Assembly (NCBI RefSeq): GCF_003185895.1
Contig: NZ_QHLY01000012.1
Coordinates: 744,001-808,000 of the forward strand
DNA: 64,000 bases
Source of the DNA: Cryobacterium arcticum
GTDB lineage: Bacteria > Actinomycetota > Actinomycetes > Actinomycetales > Microbacteriaceae
Direction of reading: 5' to 3'
Numbering within the stretch: the first letter of the stretch is position 1; each line of letters begins with the position of its first letter. The position numbers and the translations under genes are program-made. Under the pieces are notes generated by a model. It had not been told where the DNA came from, did not search any database, and saw only the letters and a list, made by a program, of their open reading frames with translations. Shown piece by piece: positions 53,687 to 63,735 of this stretch.

Positions 53687-54447
53687 CGGCGCACCACCAT
53701 TCCGGCGTCGGCAAGCTCACGCTTGACGTCGCCAATCGTCAGGTCTCCACTGTGGAAGACGGAGGCGGCCAGCACGGCGTCGGCACCAGCCGTGATCGCC
53801 GGCGGGAAGTGTTCCAGGCGGCCGGCGCCGCCGGACGCGATCACCGGCACGCTGCTGAGCTCGCGCATGATGGTGATCAGTTCAAGGTCGAAGCCGGCCT
53901 TGGTGCCGTCGGCGTCGATGCTGTTCACCAGCAGCTCGCCGGCGCCCAGCTCGATCGCCTGGCGCGCCCAGGCGAGGGCGTCCAGGTCGGTTTCGGTGCG
54001 TCCGCCGTGGGTCGTGACCACGAAGCCCGATGCCGTGCGGTCGCTGCGCTTGACGTCCAGCGAGAGCACGAGCACCTGAGCGCCGTACCGATCGGCGATC
54101 TCGGAGATCAGGGCGGGACGCAGGATCGCGGCGCTGTTCACGCCGACCTTGTCGGCCCCGCTGGCCTGCAGCCGCGAGACGTCGTCGACACTACGGATGC
54201 CGCCGCCGACGGTGAGCGGGATGAAGACCTGCTCGGCGGTGGCGCGCACCACGTCGTAGGTGGTGGACCTGTCGTCGACGGTGGCCGTGACATCCAAAAA
54301 GGTCAGTTCGTCCGCGCCCTGTTCGTAGTATCGCTTGGCGAGCTCGACGGGGTCACCCGCGTCGCGCAGGTTCTGGAAGTTGACCCCTTTGACGACGCGG
54401 CCGTTGGCCACGTCGAGGCACGGGATCACTCGGACGGCGAGGCTCAT
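53683..54447 (-). CDS. hisF: Imidazole glycerol phosphate synthase subunit HisF
   Basis: A 254-residue TIM-barrel cyclase that uses ammonia from HisH to make imidazole glycerol phosphate and AICAR. The catalytic Asp pair is in [16 protein letters not shown] (about residue 11) and [18 protein letters not shown] (about residue 130). [18 protein letters not shown] and [13 protein letters not shown] are present. hisH is not in this window. It lies 83 bases after hisG across a hairpin, and overlaps hisI. Confidence 0.97.
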   Translation of the reverse strand: MSLAVRVIPCLDVANGRVVKGVNFQNLRDAGDPVELAKRYYEQGADELTFLDVTATVDDRSTTYDVVRATAEQVFIPLTVGGGIRSVDDVSRLQASGADKVGVNSAAILRPALISEIADRYGAQVLVLSLDVKRSDRTASGFVVTTHGGRTETDLDALAWARQAIELGAGELLVNSIDADGTKAGFDLELITIMRELSSVPVIASGGAGRLEHFPPAITAGADAVLAASVFHSGDLTIGDVKRELADAGMVVRR

Positions 54448-54507
54448 GGGTGCGGGTCTGCTCTCTGGGTTCAGCCTGGTGGTTCTTCGTCGATTATGCC
54501 TGGGTGG

Positions 54508-54527
54508 GCCGCACGGTGGGGTGCGGC
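54508..54527 (-). terminator. Hairpin between hisG and hisF
   Basis: GCCGCAC (54508-54514) pairs with GTGCGGC (54521-54527) around GGTGGG, immediately after the hisG stop. On the minus strand a CATAAT follows about ten bases later. This could be a partial terminator ahead of an internal hisF promoter. Confidence 0.4.
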
Positions 54528-54530
54528 GGG

Positions 54531-55370
54531 CTACAGTCGGGCGTTGTGGATGGAGGTGACGAGGATGGCGCGGGCGCCGAGCTCGTAGAGCTGGTCCATC
54601 ACCCGGTTGGTGTCCAGCCGCGGGATCATGACCCGCACGGCCACCCAGTTGGGGTCGCGCAGTGACGAGATCGTCGGGGATTCGATGCCGGACGCGGCCT
54701 GGCAGGCGGCGTCGAGGTTGTCGACGTGCACGTCGTAGTCGACGAGCACGTACTGGCGGGCGACGAGAACGCCCTGCAGGCGACGAAGGAGCGTGTTGAT
54801 GCCCGGGTTCTCGTTCTCGGAGGTGATCAGCACAGCGGTGGATTCGAGGATGACCGGGCCGAAGATCTGCAGGCCTGCCTTGCGCAGGGTGGAGCCGGTG
54901 GAAACCACGTCGGCGACGGCATCCGCCACACCCAGCTGCACGGCGGACTCGACGGCGCCGTCGAGGGTGACCAGGTGCACGGTCACGCCGTGTCCGGCGA
55001 GGAAGGTGCCGACCAGGCCCGGGTAGCTGGTGGCCACGCGGAGGCCCTCGAGGTCGCTGAGCTGGTCGAACCGGCCGGCGGGACCGGCGAAGCGGAAGGT
55101 CGAGTCGCCGAAGTCGAGGCTGGCGATCTCGGCGGCGGTTGAGCCGGAGTCCAGTAGCAGGTCACGGCCGGTGATGCCCACGTCGAGGGCGCCGCTGCCG
55201 ACGTAGGTGGCGATGTCGCGGGGACGCAGGTAGAAGAACTCCACGTCGTTGTGCGGGTCGGCCACGACCAGGTCGCGCGGGTCGCGGCGGCCGTTGTAGC
55301 CGGCCTCGCTCAGCATCTGGGCGGCGGTCTCGGCGAGCGAACCCTTGTTGGGCACGGCAATTCTTAACAT
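54531..55370 (-). CDS. hisG: ATP phosphoribosyltransferase (long form)
   Basis: A 279-residue first enzyme of histidine synthesis. The N-terminal catalytic lobes have [24 protein letters not shown] and the PRPP-binding [13 protein letters not shown] (about residue 160-172). The last 70 residues, with [20 protein letters not shown], form the C-terminal ACT-like regulatory domain, so this is the long HisG that is feedback-inhibited by histidine and does not need HisZ. It follows hisE by 47 bases. Confidence 0.96.
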   Translation of the reverse strand: MLRIAVPNKGSLAETAAQMLSEAGYNGRRDPRDLVVADPHNDVEFFYLRPRDIATYVGSGALDVGITGRDLLLDSGSTAAEIASLDFGDSTFRFAGPAGRFDQLSDLEGLRVATSYPGLVGTFLAGHGVTVHLVTLDGAVESAVQLGVADAVADVVSTGSTLRKAGLQIFGPVILESTAVLITSENENPGINTLLRRLQGVLVARQYVLVDYDVHVDNLDAACQAASGIESPTISSLRDPNWVAVRVMIPRLDTNRVMDQLYELGARAILVTSIHNARL

Positions 55371-55417
55371 GTCAATCTTTCCGAAGGTCGAGGGTGGATT
55401 TCAGTGGGGACGCGACA

Positions 55418-55681
55418 TCAGAGATGTCGGTACACGTCCTCGGGAGAAAGCCCCTTCGCCACCATCATGACTTGCAGGTGGTAGATCAGCTGCGAAATCT
55501 CTTCCGCGGTTTCGGTGTCGCTCTGGTACTCGGCTGCCATCCAGACCTCGGCGGCTTCCTCGACGATCTTCTTGCCGATCGCGTGGATGCCGGCGTCGAG
55601 TTCGCGGACGGTGCCGGAGCCTTCCGGCCGGTCTACGGCCTTCCGGCTCAGCTCAGCGAACAGGTCGTCGAAAGTTTTCAC
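55418..55681 (-). CDS. hisE: Phosphoribosyl-ATP pyrophosphatase
   Basis: An 87-residue MazG-like helical hydrolase catalysing the second step of histidine synthesis. The metal-binding helix [15 protein letters not shown] (about residues 34-48) and [18 protein letters not shown] are typical. It is a stand-alone HisE. It starts with GTG at 55681 and leads the hisE-hisG pair, the usual actinobacterial gene pair. Confidence 0.95.
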   Translation of the reverse strand: MKTFDDLFAELSRKAVDRPEGSGTVRELDAGIHAIGKKIVEEAAEVWMAAEYQSDTETAEEISQLIYHLQVMMVAKGLSPEDVYRHL

Positions 55682-55751
55682 TCGTACAGGCTACCGGTCC
55701 GGCAGCCCCGGTGAGCGCGCGGAAGCTCGCTCCGGGTGCCCGCAGGCCTGG

Positions 55752-56417
55752 CTAGTGGGTGTGGGAGTGCGCCTCGGCGGCCGCGCGCAGGGCGTTGATG
55801 CGCTCCGCCGGGTCGCCGTTGAAGACGCTGGAGCCGGCGACGAAAGTATTCGCCCCGGCCTGGGCGGCCTGCACGATGGTGTCTTCGGTGATGCCGCCGT
55901 CCACCTGCAGCCAGACGTCGAGCCCGGATGCGCGCACGCGCTCGGCGAGCAGGGTGAGCTTGGGCATCGTGGCGGGCATGAAGCTCTGGCCGCCGAAGCC
56001 GGGTTCGACGGTCATCACCAGCACCTGATCGAATTCGACGAGCAGGTCGAGGTACGGCTCGACGGGAGTGCCGGGCTTCAGCGCCAGGCCGGCCCTGGCG
56101 CCGATGGAACGGAGCCGGCGGGCCAGGCCGACGGCATCCGCGGCCGCTTCGGCGTGGAAGGTGACGGAAAAGGCGCCGGCCTCGGCGTAGGCGGGCGCCC
56201 ACCGGTCGGGGTCGTCGATCATCAGGTGCAGGTCCAACGGGATCGGCGAGACCTGGAGCAGTCGTTCGACGATCGGCAGCCCCAGGGTGAGGTTGGGCAC
56301 GAAGTGGTTGTCCATCACGTCGACATGGGCCAGGTCAGCTGTGCCGATGCGGCCGAACTCCCGCTCCAGGTTGGCGAAGTCTGCGGCCAGAATGCTCGGG
56401 TTGATCCGGGTAACCAT
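55752..56417 (-). CDS. rpe: Ribulose-phosphate 3-epimerase
   Basis: A 221-residue TIM-barrel enzyme interconverting ribulose 5-phosphate and xylulose 5-phosphate. The active-site residues are in [31 protein letters not shown] (metal His/Asp), [20 protein letters not shown] and LQVDGGI. It joins the pentose phosphate enzymes encoded at 8.5-16.7 kb but sits here after rsmB, a common actinobacterial order. Confidence 0.97.
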   Translation of the reverse strand: MVTRINPSILAADFANLEREFGRIGTADLAHVDVMDNHFVPNLTLGLPIVERLLQVSPIPLDLHLMIDDPDRWAPAYAEAGAFSVTFHAEAAADAVGLARRLRSIGARAGLALKPGTPVEPYLDLLVEFDQVLVMTVEPGFGGQSFMPATMPKLTLLAERVRASGLDVWLQVDGGITEDTIVQAAQAGANTFVAGSSVFNGDPAERINALRAAAEAHSHTH

Positions 56418-56459
56418 GATTTCACCCTACCGAACCGGGTGCGACCGCCGGCACCGCGA

Positions 56460-57956
56460 CTAGTCCACCCGGCGCTGCAGCAGGGTGATGAACATGGCGT
56501 CGGTGCCGTGCCGGTGCGGCCAGAGCTGCACGCTGCCGGGGTCGCCGGCCAGGTCGAGCGGCTCCACCGACAGGGACTGCAGCACGGCTGCTGTGTCCAA
56601 CGGCTCGATCTTGTCGCCCCAGGCCTTGCGGGCGGTGGCGACGATGCCGCGGGTTTCGGCGATGTGCGGCGAACAGGTGACGTAGGCGAGGATTCCGCCG
56701 GGCTTGAGCGCGCCGAGGGCGGCGTGGATGAGCGCAGACTGCAGGTCGGAGAGCTCGGCGACGTCTTTGGGGAGCTTCCGCCAGCGGGCCTCAGGACGTC
56801 GGCGCAGCGCACCGAGTCCGGTGCAGGGGGCGTCGAGCAGGATCCGGTCGAACACCTCGGGCTGGTCCTCGCCCACCCAGGTGCCGTCCATCTCCCAGAC
56901 CGGAACGTCGGCGGGCACCGCGGCCAGCGCGGCACGAACCAGCTGCGCCCGTGCGGGCACGACCTCGTTGGCGACCAGGCTAGCCCCGCCGTTCAGCGCT
57001 TCGGCTGCGAGCAGGGCGGCCTTGCCGCCGGGGCCGGCGCAGAGGTCGAGCCAGCGCTCCCCCTCCACGATCGGCCGGGCGCGGCTGAGTGCGAGGGCGG
57101 CCAGCTGGGACCCTTCGTCCTGCACGCGCAGGCGCCCCTCGCTCTGCTTCATCAGGTGGTGCGGGTCTCCCCCGGCGAGCACGAAGCCGGTGGGCGAGTA
57201 GAGGTCGGCGTCGCCGAGTTCGGCGGTGGCCTCGGCGAGGCCGGGCAGGGCGACCATGTTCACCCGCGGGGCGGCGTTGTCGGCGGCGAGGAGTTCTTCG
57301 AGCTCGTTCTCCCGGCCTTCCTGCCTGAGTGCCTGGCGGAACGCGCGCACAACCCAGACCGGGTGGGAGTACAGCGTGGCGAGGGACTCATCGGGCGATC
57401 CGGCGTCGGCGAGGATGCGTTCGCGCCACTCGTCGGCGCTCACCCGGGCGATGGCGCGCAGCACGCCGTTGGTGAAGCCCGTCGCCGAGCGGGAGCCCAC
57501 CTGTCGGGCCAGTTCGACGGACTCGTTGACCGCGGCGTGCGTGGCGACCCGGGTGGCGAGCAGCTGGTGCGCGCCGAGCCGCAGCACGTCGAGGATGGCC
57601 GGGTCGATGGCGGTGACCGGCCGGCCGGCCGCCTCGGCGATCACCCGGTCGTAGAAGCCCTGCATGCGCAGGGTGCCGTAGGTGAGCTCGGTGGCCAGGG
57701 CGGCATCCGCCGTGCTCAACGCGGCGCGCTGAATACGGGTCGGCAGCAGCAGGTTGGCGTAGGCGTCGTCTTCGCGCACCGCGGCGATCACTTCATAGGC
57801 GACCCGGCGGGCGGGCTGCACGATGTGGTTCGTCGGGGCGGCGCTCGCCCGCCCGCCCGGGCCAGAGGTGCGGGTGGGGCGGTCCTGGCGGGGGCCGCCC
57901 GACCGTGCCGCGCGGTCGCGGTCGCCGTGCGGGCCGCGTTCGCCGGCGCCGCTCAT
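56460..57956 (-). CDS. rsmB: 16S rRNA (cytosine-5)-methyltransferase RsmB-like
   Basis: About 498 residues. A basic low-complexity N-terminus (about 45 residues) leads to a NusB-like RNA-binding domain (about 50-190, ARRVAYEVIAAV...) and a SAM-dependent methyltransferase domain: motif I DLCAGPGGKAALLA, motif IV LDAPCTGLGALRRRPE, and the catalytic-Cys motif VTCSPHIAET. In enteric bacteria RsmB modifies C967 of 16S rRNA. I chose ATG 57956, which overlaps the fmt stop by ATGA; a longer frame starts at 57992. Confidence 0.93.
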   Translation of the reverse strand: MSGAGERGPHGDRDRAARSGGPRQDRPTRTSGPGGRASAAPTNHIVQPARRVAYEVIAAVREDDAYANLLLPTRIQRAALSTADAALATELTYGTLRMQGFYDRVIAEAAGRPVTAIDPAILDVLRLGAHQLLATRVATHAAVNESVELARQVGSRSATGFTNGVLRAIARVSADEWRERILADAGSPDESLATLYSHPVWVVRAFRQALRQEGRENELEELLAADNAAPRVNMVALPGLAEATAELGDADLYSPTGFVLAGGDPHHLMKQSEGRLRVQDEGSQLAALALSRARPIVEGERWLDLCAGPGGKAALLAAEALNGGASLVANEVVPARAQLVRAALAAVPADVPVWEMDGTWVGEDQPEVFDRILLDAPCTGLGALRRRPEARWRKLPKDVAELSDLQSALIHAALGALKPGGILAYVTCSPHIAETRGIVATARKAWGDKIEPLDTAAVLQSLSVEPLDLAGDPGSVQLWPHRHGTDAMFITLLQRRVD

Positions 57957-58870
57957 GAGGCGATCACCTCGGTTGCTGCCACGCCACGCCACCAGTCGAT
58001 TGCTTTCATTGCGGTTTTTCCTGCCGGTTGTACAGCGATGAGTTCCAGCGGCTCCGTGCCGGTGCCGATCAGGACTCGCTTGTCGATTTCATTGAGGTGT
58101 CCAGGCGCAAGCCGGGGTTGGCCGTGTGCCGGGGCCACGTCGTGCAGCTTGAGTCGGGCGCCGCCGATCTCGGTGAACGCGCCGGGCTCCGGCGTCACGC
58201 CGCGGATGATCGCGTGGATGCGCTCCGCGGGGAGCGTCCAGTCGATCCTGGCGTCGTCGAGGCTGAGTTTGGGGGCGAGGGTGACCTCGCCGGTCTGTTC
58301 GACGGCCGCGATGGTTCCGGCCGCGAGGCGGTCGACCACGCCGGCCAGGAGCTCCGCACCACTCCGGCTCAGGCTCTCCAGCAGGATTCCCGCCGTGGCG
58401 TGCCGGCCGATCGGGGTGGTGATCTGGGCGAAGACGGCTCCGGCATCGAGTTCAGCCACGAGCTGGAACACGGCGGCGCCGGTCTCGGTGTCGCCGGCCA
58501 TGATGGCGCGCTGCACGGGTGCCGCTCCCCGCCAGCGTGGCAGCAGGGAGAAGTGCAGGTTGATCCAGCCCAGGCGCGGCGCCGACAACAGTGGCTCCCG
58601 AACCAGGCCGCCGTAGGCCACGATCACGCCGAGGTCGGCGCCGAGGTCGGTGATCGCCTGCGTGGCGGTGGCATCGAGCCGGTTGGCCTTGATCACGGGC
58701 AGGCCGAGGGCATCGGCGGCGGCGGCGACCGGGGACGGAGTGAGCACGCGCTTGCGGCCGAGTGCGGCATCCGTTCGGGTGACGACGGCGGCAATCTCGT
58801 GGCCGGAGGAGGCCAGAAGGGTCAGGCTGGGCACGGCGACCTGTGGGGTCCCGGCGAAGACGAGTTTCAT
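57953..58870 (-). CDS. fmt: Methionyl-tRNA formyltransferase
   Basis: A 305-residue enzyme that formylates initiator Met-tRNA using 10-formyl-THF. The N-terminal MKLVFAGTPQVAVPSL, the catalytic INLHFSLLPRWRGAAPVQ (about residues 104-121; Asn/His) and DAGAVFAQ are intact; the C-terminal OB-like tRNA-binding domain follows. The ATG abuts the priA stop, and the stop overlaps the rsmB start. The def gene often found alongside is absent here. Confidence 0.96.
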   Translation of the reverse strand: MKLVFAGTPQVAVPSLTLLASSGHEIAAVVTRTDAALGRKRVLTPSPVAAAADALGLPVIKANRLDATATQAITDLGADLGVIVAYGGLVREPLLSAPRLGWINLHFSLLPRWRGAAPVQRAIMAGDTETGAAVFQLVAELDAGAVFAQITTPIGRHATAGILLESLSRSGAELLAGVVDRLAAGTIAAVEQTGEVTLAPKLSLDDARIDWTLPAERIHAIIRGVTPEPGAFTEIGGARLKLHDVAPAHGQPRLAPGHLNEIDKRVLIGTGTEPLELIAVQPAGKTAMKAIDWWRGVAATEVIAS

Positions 58871-61135
58871 TTACAGCAGCTCCGGGTCGTCGAATCGTAC
58901 TCTGAGTGTAGGTGCAGGGCGGAAGGCGGCGCCCTTGGGCTTGCGCCTGGTGGCGGCGTTCCGCACGATCGCGGCCTTGAGTGTACGGGCGACCTCGTCG
59001 CCGAGCGGGTAGCCGAACCGCACGATGGCGCGCACGAGCGTCGGGCCGGCCGGGCCGGCGCTCGGCGCGGCCGGCGGCTTCGGGCCGGCGGAGGTGCTGC
59101 CGCCCGGATCGTGGGCTACCGGGCCGAGAACATCGAGTCCGGCCAGCTCCGCGAGCGATTCGAGCGCGGTCTCCACCTCTGCGCTGCTGCCGGTGACGGA
59201 GGCCACCCGCACCGCGGGTGGGAAGCGCAACTGCCGGCGGTCGGCGAGTTCGGCCGCGGCATAGGGGCCGGGCTGCCAGGTGTTGAGGGCGTGGGCGAGG
59301 GCACCGCCCACCCCGGCGAGCATGACTGACGCGCCGGGTGCGGCGAGGGCGGCGGCGTTCGCCCACCAGCGCAGGCAGTCCTCCCCCACTCGAAGGGATT
59401 CGCGGGCGAGCATCCGCTCCCCGTCGAGTAACAGGATGGCGCTGTAGCCGTTGCGCGGGATCGGTTCGGCGCCGCGGGTGGCGATCACCAGGGCGGGCTC
59501 CGGCCCGATCGACTGCACGGTGTGCTCGCCGTCGGCCACGATGACACGGGAGCCGGGGAACGCCCGGCCGAGTTCCTCCGCGGTGCGGCCGGTGCCGACC
59601 GTCACCACCCGCAACTGGGTGGCCTCGCAATGCGAGCAGTGCCAGCCGGCGGCGAGGTGGCCGCACCAGCGGCAGGCCGGGGTGGCATTGGCGAACGCCT
59701 GCGCCAGGGGGCCCTGGCAGCGGGTACAGCGGGCGGACTGGCCGCAGGACCGGCAGGCCAGCATGGGCGCATAGCCGGGGCTGGCCACCTGCACGAGCAC
59801 GGGCCCGGTGCGCACGGCTTCCTTCGCCGCCAGCCAGGCCGCCGACGGGATGCGCGCAGCCCTGGCCTGCGCATCGGGTTCGGACTGGAAGGTGGTGGGG
59901 ATCACCCGCGGGTGGATGTCTTTCGTGGGGTGCACGGCGCGCAACCAGCCGATCTCCACCAGCCGTTCGGTCTCAACGCTGCGCGAGTGGCCGAGGAAGA
60001 CCAGGGCACAGTCGGCGGCTTCCCGGCGGATGAGCGCGGCGTCGCGAGCGTGCACGTAGGGGCTGAGCTGTTCGCCGTAGAGCGGGTCGCCGTCGTCCCA
60101 GAGCGCGATCAAGCCGAGGTCGTGGGCGGGGGCATACACGGCAGAACGGTTGCCGACGATGATCCGGGGGCGGCCCTCGAGCAGGCTGAGGAAGCCGCGG
60201 TAGCGGTCGGGGTTGCTCTGCCGGGCGTCGACCCGCACCACGTCGGCCGCCGGCGCGAGCATCGCCAGGGCGGCCTGCAGCTGGTCCTGGTCGCGGAAGT
60301 CGGGGGTCAGCAGGATGCTGCTCTTGCCCAGTCGGAGCGCGGAGACGGCGAGTTCGGCCATGGTGATGGCCCAGGTGCCCACGGTGGTGCCCAGGTCTGG
60401 TGCGGTGCGCCGCGGTGTCACGACCGCTGCTGCCGCTTGGGGCGCAGCCTCGATGAGGCCCGGGTGTGTGCTGGTGGCTGTGCTGGTGGCTGTGTTGGTG
60501 GCCGCTGCTGGGCCCGCTGGAGGCTCGGACACCGGGTCGCCCCCGGGGGCGGGCAGGCGCACCAGGCTGGGCACCGCGGCGATGGCGACCCGCAGCCGTT
60601 CGGCAACGATGGTGCCGAGGGACTCCGGCGGGTACTCAGCGAATCCGGGCTCGGCCAGGGCGGCGGCATCCGGTGCGAGTGCGGCCGGTTCGGCCACTGC
60701 CTTGGCCAGCCAGGCCTTCTCCACCCGGACGGCCCGCGGCGGCACGGCCAGGCGCACGATGTCGCTGGCATTTCCGGCCGCCCGGTCGGCCAGGCGCCGG
60801 GCGAGTTGCCAGACCGGGCCGGTGAGCACGGGAACGGCGGACACTATCGAGTCGACCGGGCTGAGCTTGCCGCTGAAGCCGGTGTCGGCGCCGACCCCGT
60901 CCAGGGTCGCCGCATCGCCCCCCGCGGAGGCACCGGCCGCCGCCTGCTGCGGGTCGATCATGTCGATCAGGTAGCCGTCGGCCACCCGGTTCGCCGACCG
61001 CAGCGGAACGCGCACCCGCACTCCGGGCTGGGCGAGGTGCGCGAGCTCGTCGGGGATGGCGTAGTCGAAGAGATGGTCGAGCTGCGGAAGGGGCGAGTCG
61101 ATCAGCACCCGTGCGATGAGGCCGGTGCGAGTCAT
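58871..61135 (-). CDS. priA: Primosomal protein N' (PriA), helicase motifs degenerate
   Basis: A 754-residue PriA homologue. The N-terminal DNA-binding part (VLIDSPLPQLDHLFDYAIP, residues 10-28) is typical. In the helicase core the Walker A position reads GTTVGTWAIT (about 249-258) without the lysine, and the DEEH box is replaced by LIALWDDGD (342-350), so ATP hydrolysis is unlikely. The zinc-binding region keeps eight cysteines (461, 464, 470, 473, 488, 491, 500, 503). The loss of helicase motifs is typical of actinobacterial PriA. A Thr/Ala-rich linker near 210-225 is encoded by a 12-bp repeat. Confidence 0.93.
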   Translation of the reverse strand: MTRTGLIARVLIDSPLPQLDHLFDYAIPDELAHLAQPGVRVRVPLRSANRVADGYLIDMIDPQQAAAGASAGGDAATLDGVGADTGFSGKLSPVDSIVSAVPVLTGPVWQLARRLADRAAGNASDIVRLAVPPRAVRVEKAWLAKAVAEPAALAPDAAALAEPGFAEYPPESLGTIVAERLRVAIAAVPSLVRLPAPGGDPVSEPPAGPAAATNTATSTATSTHPGLIEAAPQAAAAVVTPRRTAPDLGTTVGTWAITMAELAVSALRLGKSSILLTPDFRDQDQLQAALAMLAPAADVVRVDARQSNPDRYRGFLSLLEGRPRIIVGNRSAVYAPAHDLGLIALWDDGDPLYGEQLSPYVHARDAALIRREAADCALVFLGHSRSVETERLVEIGWLRAVHPTKDIHPRVIPTTFQSEPDAQARAARIPSAAWLAAKEAVRTGPVLVQVASPGYAPMLACRSCGQSARCTRCQGPLAQAFANATPACRWCGHLAAGWHCSHCEATQLRVVTVGTGRTAEELGRAFPGSRVIVADGEHTVQSIGPEPALVIATRGAEPIPRNGYSAILLLDGERMLARESLRVGEDCLRWWANAAALAAPGASVMLAGVGGALAHALNTWQPGPYAAAELADRRQLRFPPAVRVASVTGSSAEVETALESLAELAGLDVLGPVAHDPGGSTSAGPKPPAAPSAGPAGPTLVRAIVRFGYPLGDEVARTLKAAIVRNAATRRKPKGAAFRPAPTLRVRFDDPELL
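60468..60503. repeat. 12-bp tandem repeat inside priA
   Basis: Three copies of GTGCTGGTGGCT (60468-60479, 60480-60491, and 60492-60503 with two changes). On the coding strand they give the Ala/Thr/Ser linker of PriA. The unit is a multiple of three, so copy-number change would keep the frame. Confidence 0.85.
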
Positions 61136-61164
61136 CTGCGGCCTGTTCGATCCAGTGTCCGGGT

Positions 61165-62358
61165 TCAGAGTCCGGCTGCGCTTCTGAGGTCGTCGACCCG
61201 GTCGAGTCGCTCCCAGGTGAAGTCGGGCAGCTCGCGGCCGAAGTGTCCGTAGGCGGCGGTCTGGGCGTAGATCGGGCGCAGCAGGTCGAGGTCGTGGATG
61301 ATCGCGGCCGGGCGCAGGTCGAACACCTCGCGGATGGCGGCCGTGATGTCCTTCTCCGGCAGAACACCGGTGCCGAAGGTCTCCACGTACAGGCCGACGG
61401 GCGACGCGGTGCCGATGGCGTAGGCCACCTGGATCTCGAGCCGTTCGGCCAGTCCGGCCGCGACGGCGTTCTTGGCCACCCAGCGCATGGCGTACGCGGC
61501 GGAGCGGTCGACCTTGGACGGGTCCTTGCCGCTGAACGCGCCGCCGCCGTGCCGGCTGGATCCGCCGTAGGTGTCGATGATGATCTTGCGACCGGTCAGG
61601 CCGGCGTCGCCCTGCGGGCCGCCGATCTCGAAGCGACCGGTGGGGTTGACCAGGGTACGCAGGCTCGACGCGTCGAGGTCGACGCGTTCGAGCACGGGCT
61701 TGATCACGAGTTCGGCGATCTCGGCGCGCAGCTGCTCTGTGCGCACGGAGGGCGAGTGCTGGGTGGAGACCACCACGGTCTCCACGGTGCGCGGCACGAT
61801 GCCGTCATAGCCGATGGTGACCTGGGTCTTGCCGTCGGGCCGGAGGTAGCTCAGCTCGCCGGACTTGCGGACTTCAGCGAGCCGCTCCGCCATGCGGTGG
61901 GCGATCCAGATCGGGATCGGCATCAGCTCCGGGGTTTCCCGGGTGGCGTAGCCGAACATGATGCCCTGGTCGCCGGCGCCCTGACGGTCGTAGTCGTCGT
62001 GGCTGTCCTGCTCGCGGCTCTCGTAGGCGTCGTCGACGCCCTGGGCGATGTCGGGCGACTGGCCGCCGATGGAGATCTCGACGCCGCAGGAGCGTCCGTC
62101 GAACCAGACGTCGGAGGAATCGTAGCCGATGTCGGTGATGCACTTGCGCACGATGGAGGGGATCTCGACGTACCCGGCGGTGGTGACCTCGCCGGCAACG
62201 TGCACGAGCCCGGTGGTGACGAGGGTTTCCACGGCGACCCGGCTGTGCGGGTCTTCGGTGAGGAGGGCGTCGAGGATGGTGTCGGAGATCTGGTCGCAGA
62301 TCTTGTCGGGGTGGCCTTCGGTGACCGATTCCGAGGTGAAGAGGCGCAGATCGCTCAT
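61165..62358 (-). CDS. metK: S-adenosylmethionine synthetase
   Basis: A 397-residue enzyme making SAM from methionine and ATP. Signatures are [20 protein letters not shown] (residues 7-26), [12 protein letters not shown] (about 127-138), the PO4-binding [19 protein letters not shown] (about 270-288) and the flexible loop DSHDDYDRQ. It lies 29 bases upstream of priA and 93 bases downstream of coaBC. No SAM riboswitch was seen in that short gap. Confidence 0.98.
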   Translation of the reverse strand: MSDLRLFTSESVTEGHPDKICDQISDTILDALLTEDPHSRVAVETLVTTGLVHVAGEVTTAGYVEIPSIVRKCITDIGYDSSDVWFDGRSCGVEISIGGQSPDIAQGVDDAYESREQDSHDDYDRQGAGDQGIMFGYATRETPELMPIPIWIAHRMAERLAEVRKSGELSYLRPDGKTQVTIGYDGIVPRTVETVVVSTQHSPSVRTEQLRAEIAELVIKPVLERVDLDASSLRTLVNPTGRFEIGGPQGDAGLTGRKIIIDTYGGSSRHGGGAFSGKDPSKVDRSAAYAMRWVAKNAVAAGLAERLEIQVAYAIGTASPVGLYVETFGTGVLPEKDITAAIREVFDLRPAAIIHDLDLLRPIYAQTAAYGHFGRELPDFTWERLDRVDDLRSAAGL

Positions 62359-62451
62359 CGGGCTCGTCTCAATTCTGTGGGTAAATGTTCTTCGGTTGAT
62401 TGGTCTTCACGCGCGAGCCGCATGACCGCAGAGGTCCTCGGCGACGCCGGC

Positions 62452-63708
62452 TCAAGCGACGGGTGCGTCCGATGCGACATCCAGGGCGACGCCGTCGAGG
62501 ATGCTGTCGAGAATACGGTGGGCCACCGACAACTTCGTTCCGGAGGCCTCCATCACTATATCTCCGGCACGATCCAGCACTTCGATTTCATTACGTTCGG
62601 TGGCAAAACCCTGGGTCCAGCCGACCCGGTTGAGCACCAGCAGGTCACAGCCCTTGCGTTGGATCTTGGTGCGGCCGAGTTCCCGGCGCAGGGCGTCGTC
62701 CGGCTCGGTTTCGGCCGCGAACCCCACGATCACCTGGCCGGGTCGGCGGCCGTCGACCAGACCGGCCAGCACGTCGGGATTGCGCACCAGCTCGAGTGAC
62801 AACCGGTCGCCCGCGATGTCTTTCTTGATCTTGTCGGCCTGCACGTCTGCCGGCCGGTAGTCGGCGACGGCGGCGGCCATGATCACGATGTCGGCGGCCG
62901 CGGCGGCGGTTCGCATCGCCTCCTGCAGGTCGAGGGTGCTGCTGACGGTCCGCACGGTGACACCGTCGGGAACGGCGACCTCGAGGTGCGCGGCAACCAG
63001 GGTCACCTCGGCTCCGCGTGCCAGGGCGGCTTCGGCGAGGGCCACGCCCTGCCGGCCGCTGGAGCGGTTGCCGAGGAAACGAACGGGGTCGAGCGGTTCG
63101 CGGGTGCCGCCGGCGCTGATCAGCACCTTTCGGGCGGCCAAGTCCTGGTCTGGGCCGGATGCGCCGCGGCGCGCGGCAAGCGCGGCCAGCGCAGCGTCGA
63201 CGATGGTCTCCGGCTCTTCCATGCGTCCTGGGCCGGAGTCGGATCCGGTGAGGCGGCCGATGCCGGGGCCCACGATGGTCACGCCGCGGCTCTGCAGGAT
63301 GGCGATGTTGGCGACCGTGGCCGGGTTGTTCCACATCTCGGTGTGCATGGCCGGCGCCAGAACGAGCGGCGCGGTGCTGGCGAGGATGGTGTTGCCGAGC
63401 AGGTCGTCGGCCAGGCCGAGCGCGATCTTCGCGATGCTGTTGGCGGTGGCCGGGGCGATCACGATGAGGTCGGCGGACTGGCCGATCGCCACGTGCCGAA
63501 CCTCGGCGACACCCTCGTAGAGGTCGGTGTGCACCGGATTACGGGAAATCGCCTCGAGGGTGGGCTTGCCCACGAACCGCAGCGCGGCCGCGGTGGCGAC
63601 CACGTGCACGTCATCCCCGAGCAACACAAAAGCGCGCACGACGTTGACGGCCTTATAGGCAGCGATGCCGCCGGTTATCCCGACGACGATCGTGCGACCA
63701 GTCGACAT
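62452..63708 (-). CDS. coaBC: Bifunctional phosphopantothenoylcysteine decarboxylase / phosphopantothenate-cysteine ligase
   Basis: A 418-residue fusion enzyme of coenzyme A synthesis. The N-terminal CoaC flavoprotein has GITGGIAAYKAV, the catalytic His in VRHVAIGQSADL, and PAMHTEMW, the actinobacterial version of the PAMN motif. The C-terminal CoaB part begins around residue 190 with VLISAGGTREPLDPVRFLGNRSSG, read in parts, and ends with ETEPDDALRRELGR and LLVLNRVG. It follows rpoZ by 27 bases. Confidence 0.96.
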   Translation of the reverse strand: MSTGRTIVVGITGGIAAYKAVNVVRAFVLLGDDVHVVATAAALRFVGKPTLEAISRNPVHTDLYEGVAEVRHVAIGQSADLIVIAPATANSIAKIALGLADDLLGNTILASTAPLVLAPAMHTEMWNNPATVANIAILQSRGVTIVGPGIGRLTGSDSGPGRMEEPETIVDAALAALAARRGASGPDQDLAARKVLISAGGTREPLDPVRFLGNRSSGRQGVALAEAALARGAEVTLVAAHLEVAVPDGVTVRTVSSTLDLQEAMRTAAAAADIVIMAAAVADYRPADVQADKIKKDIAGDRLSLELVRNPDVLAGLVDGRRPGQVIVGFAAETEPDDALRRELGRTKIQRKGCDLLVLNRVGWTQGFATERNEIEVLDRAGDIVMEASGTKLSVAHRILDSILDGVALDVASDAPVA

Positions 63709-63735
63709 CCTGCGCGCTTACGTGAGGTGCGAGGG

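Noticed and set aside
62359..62451. SAM riboswitch or other leader upstream of metK
   Set aside because: Only 93 bases separate metK from coaBC, and no riboswitch core was visible.
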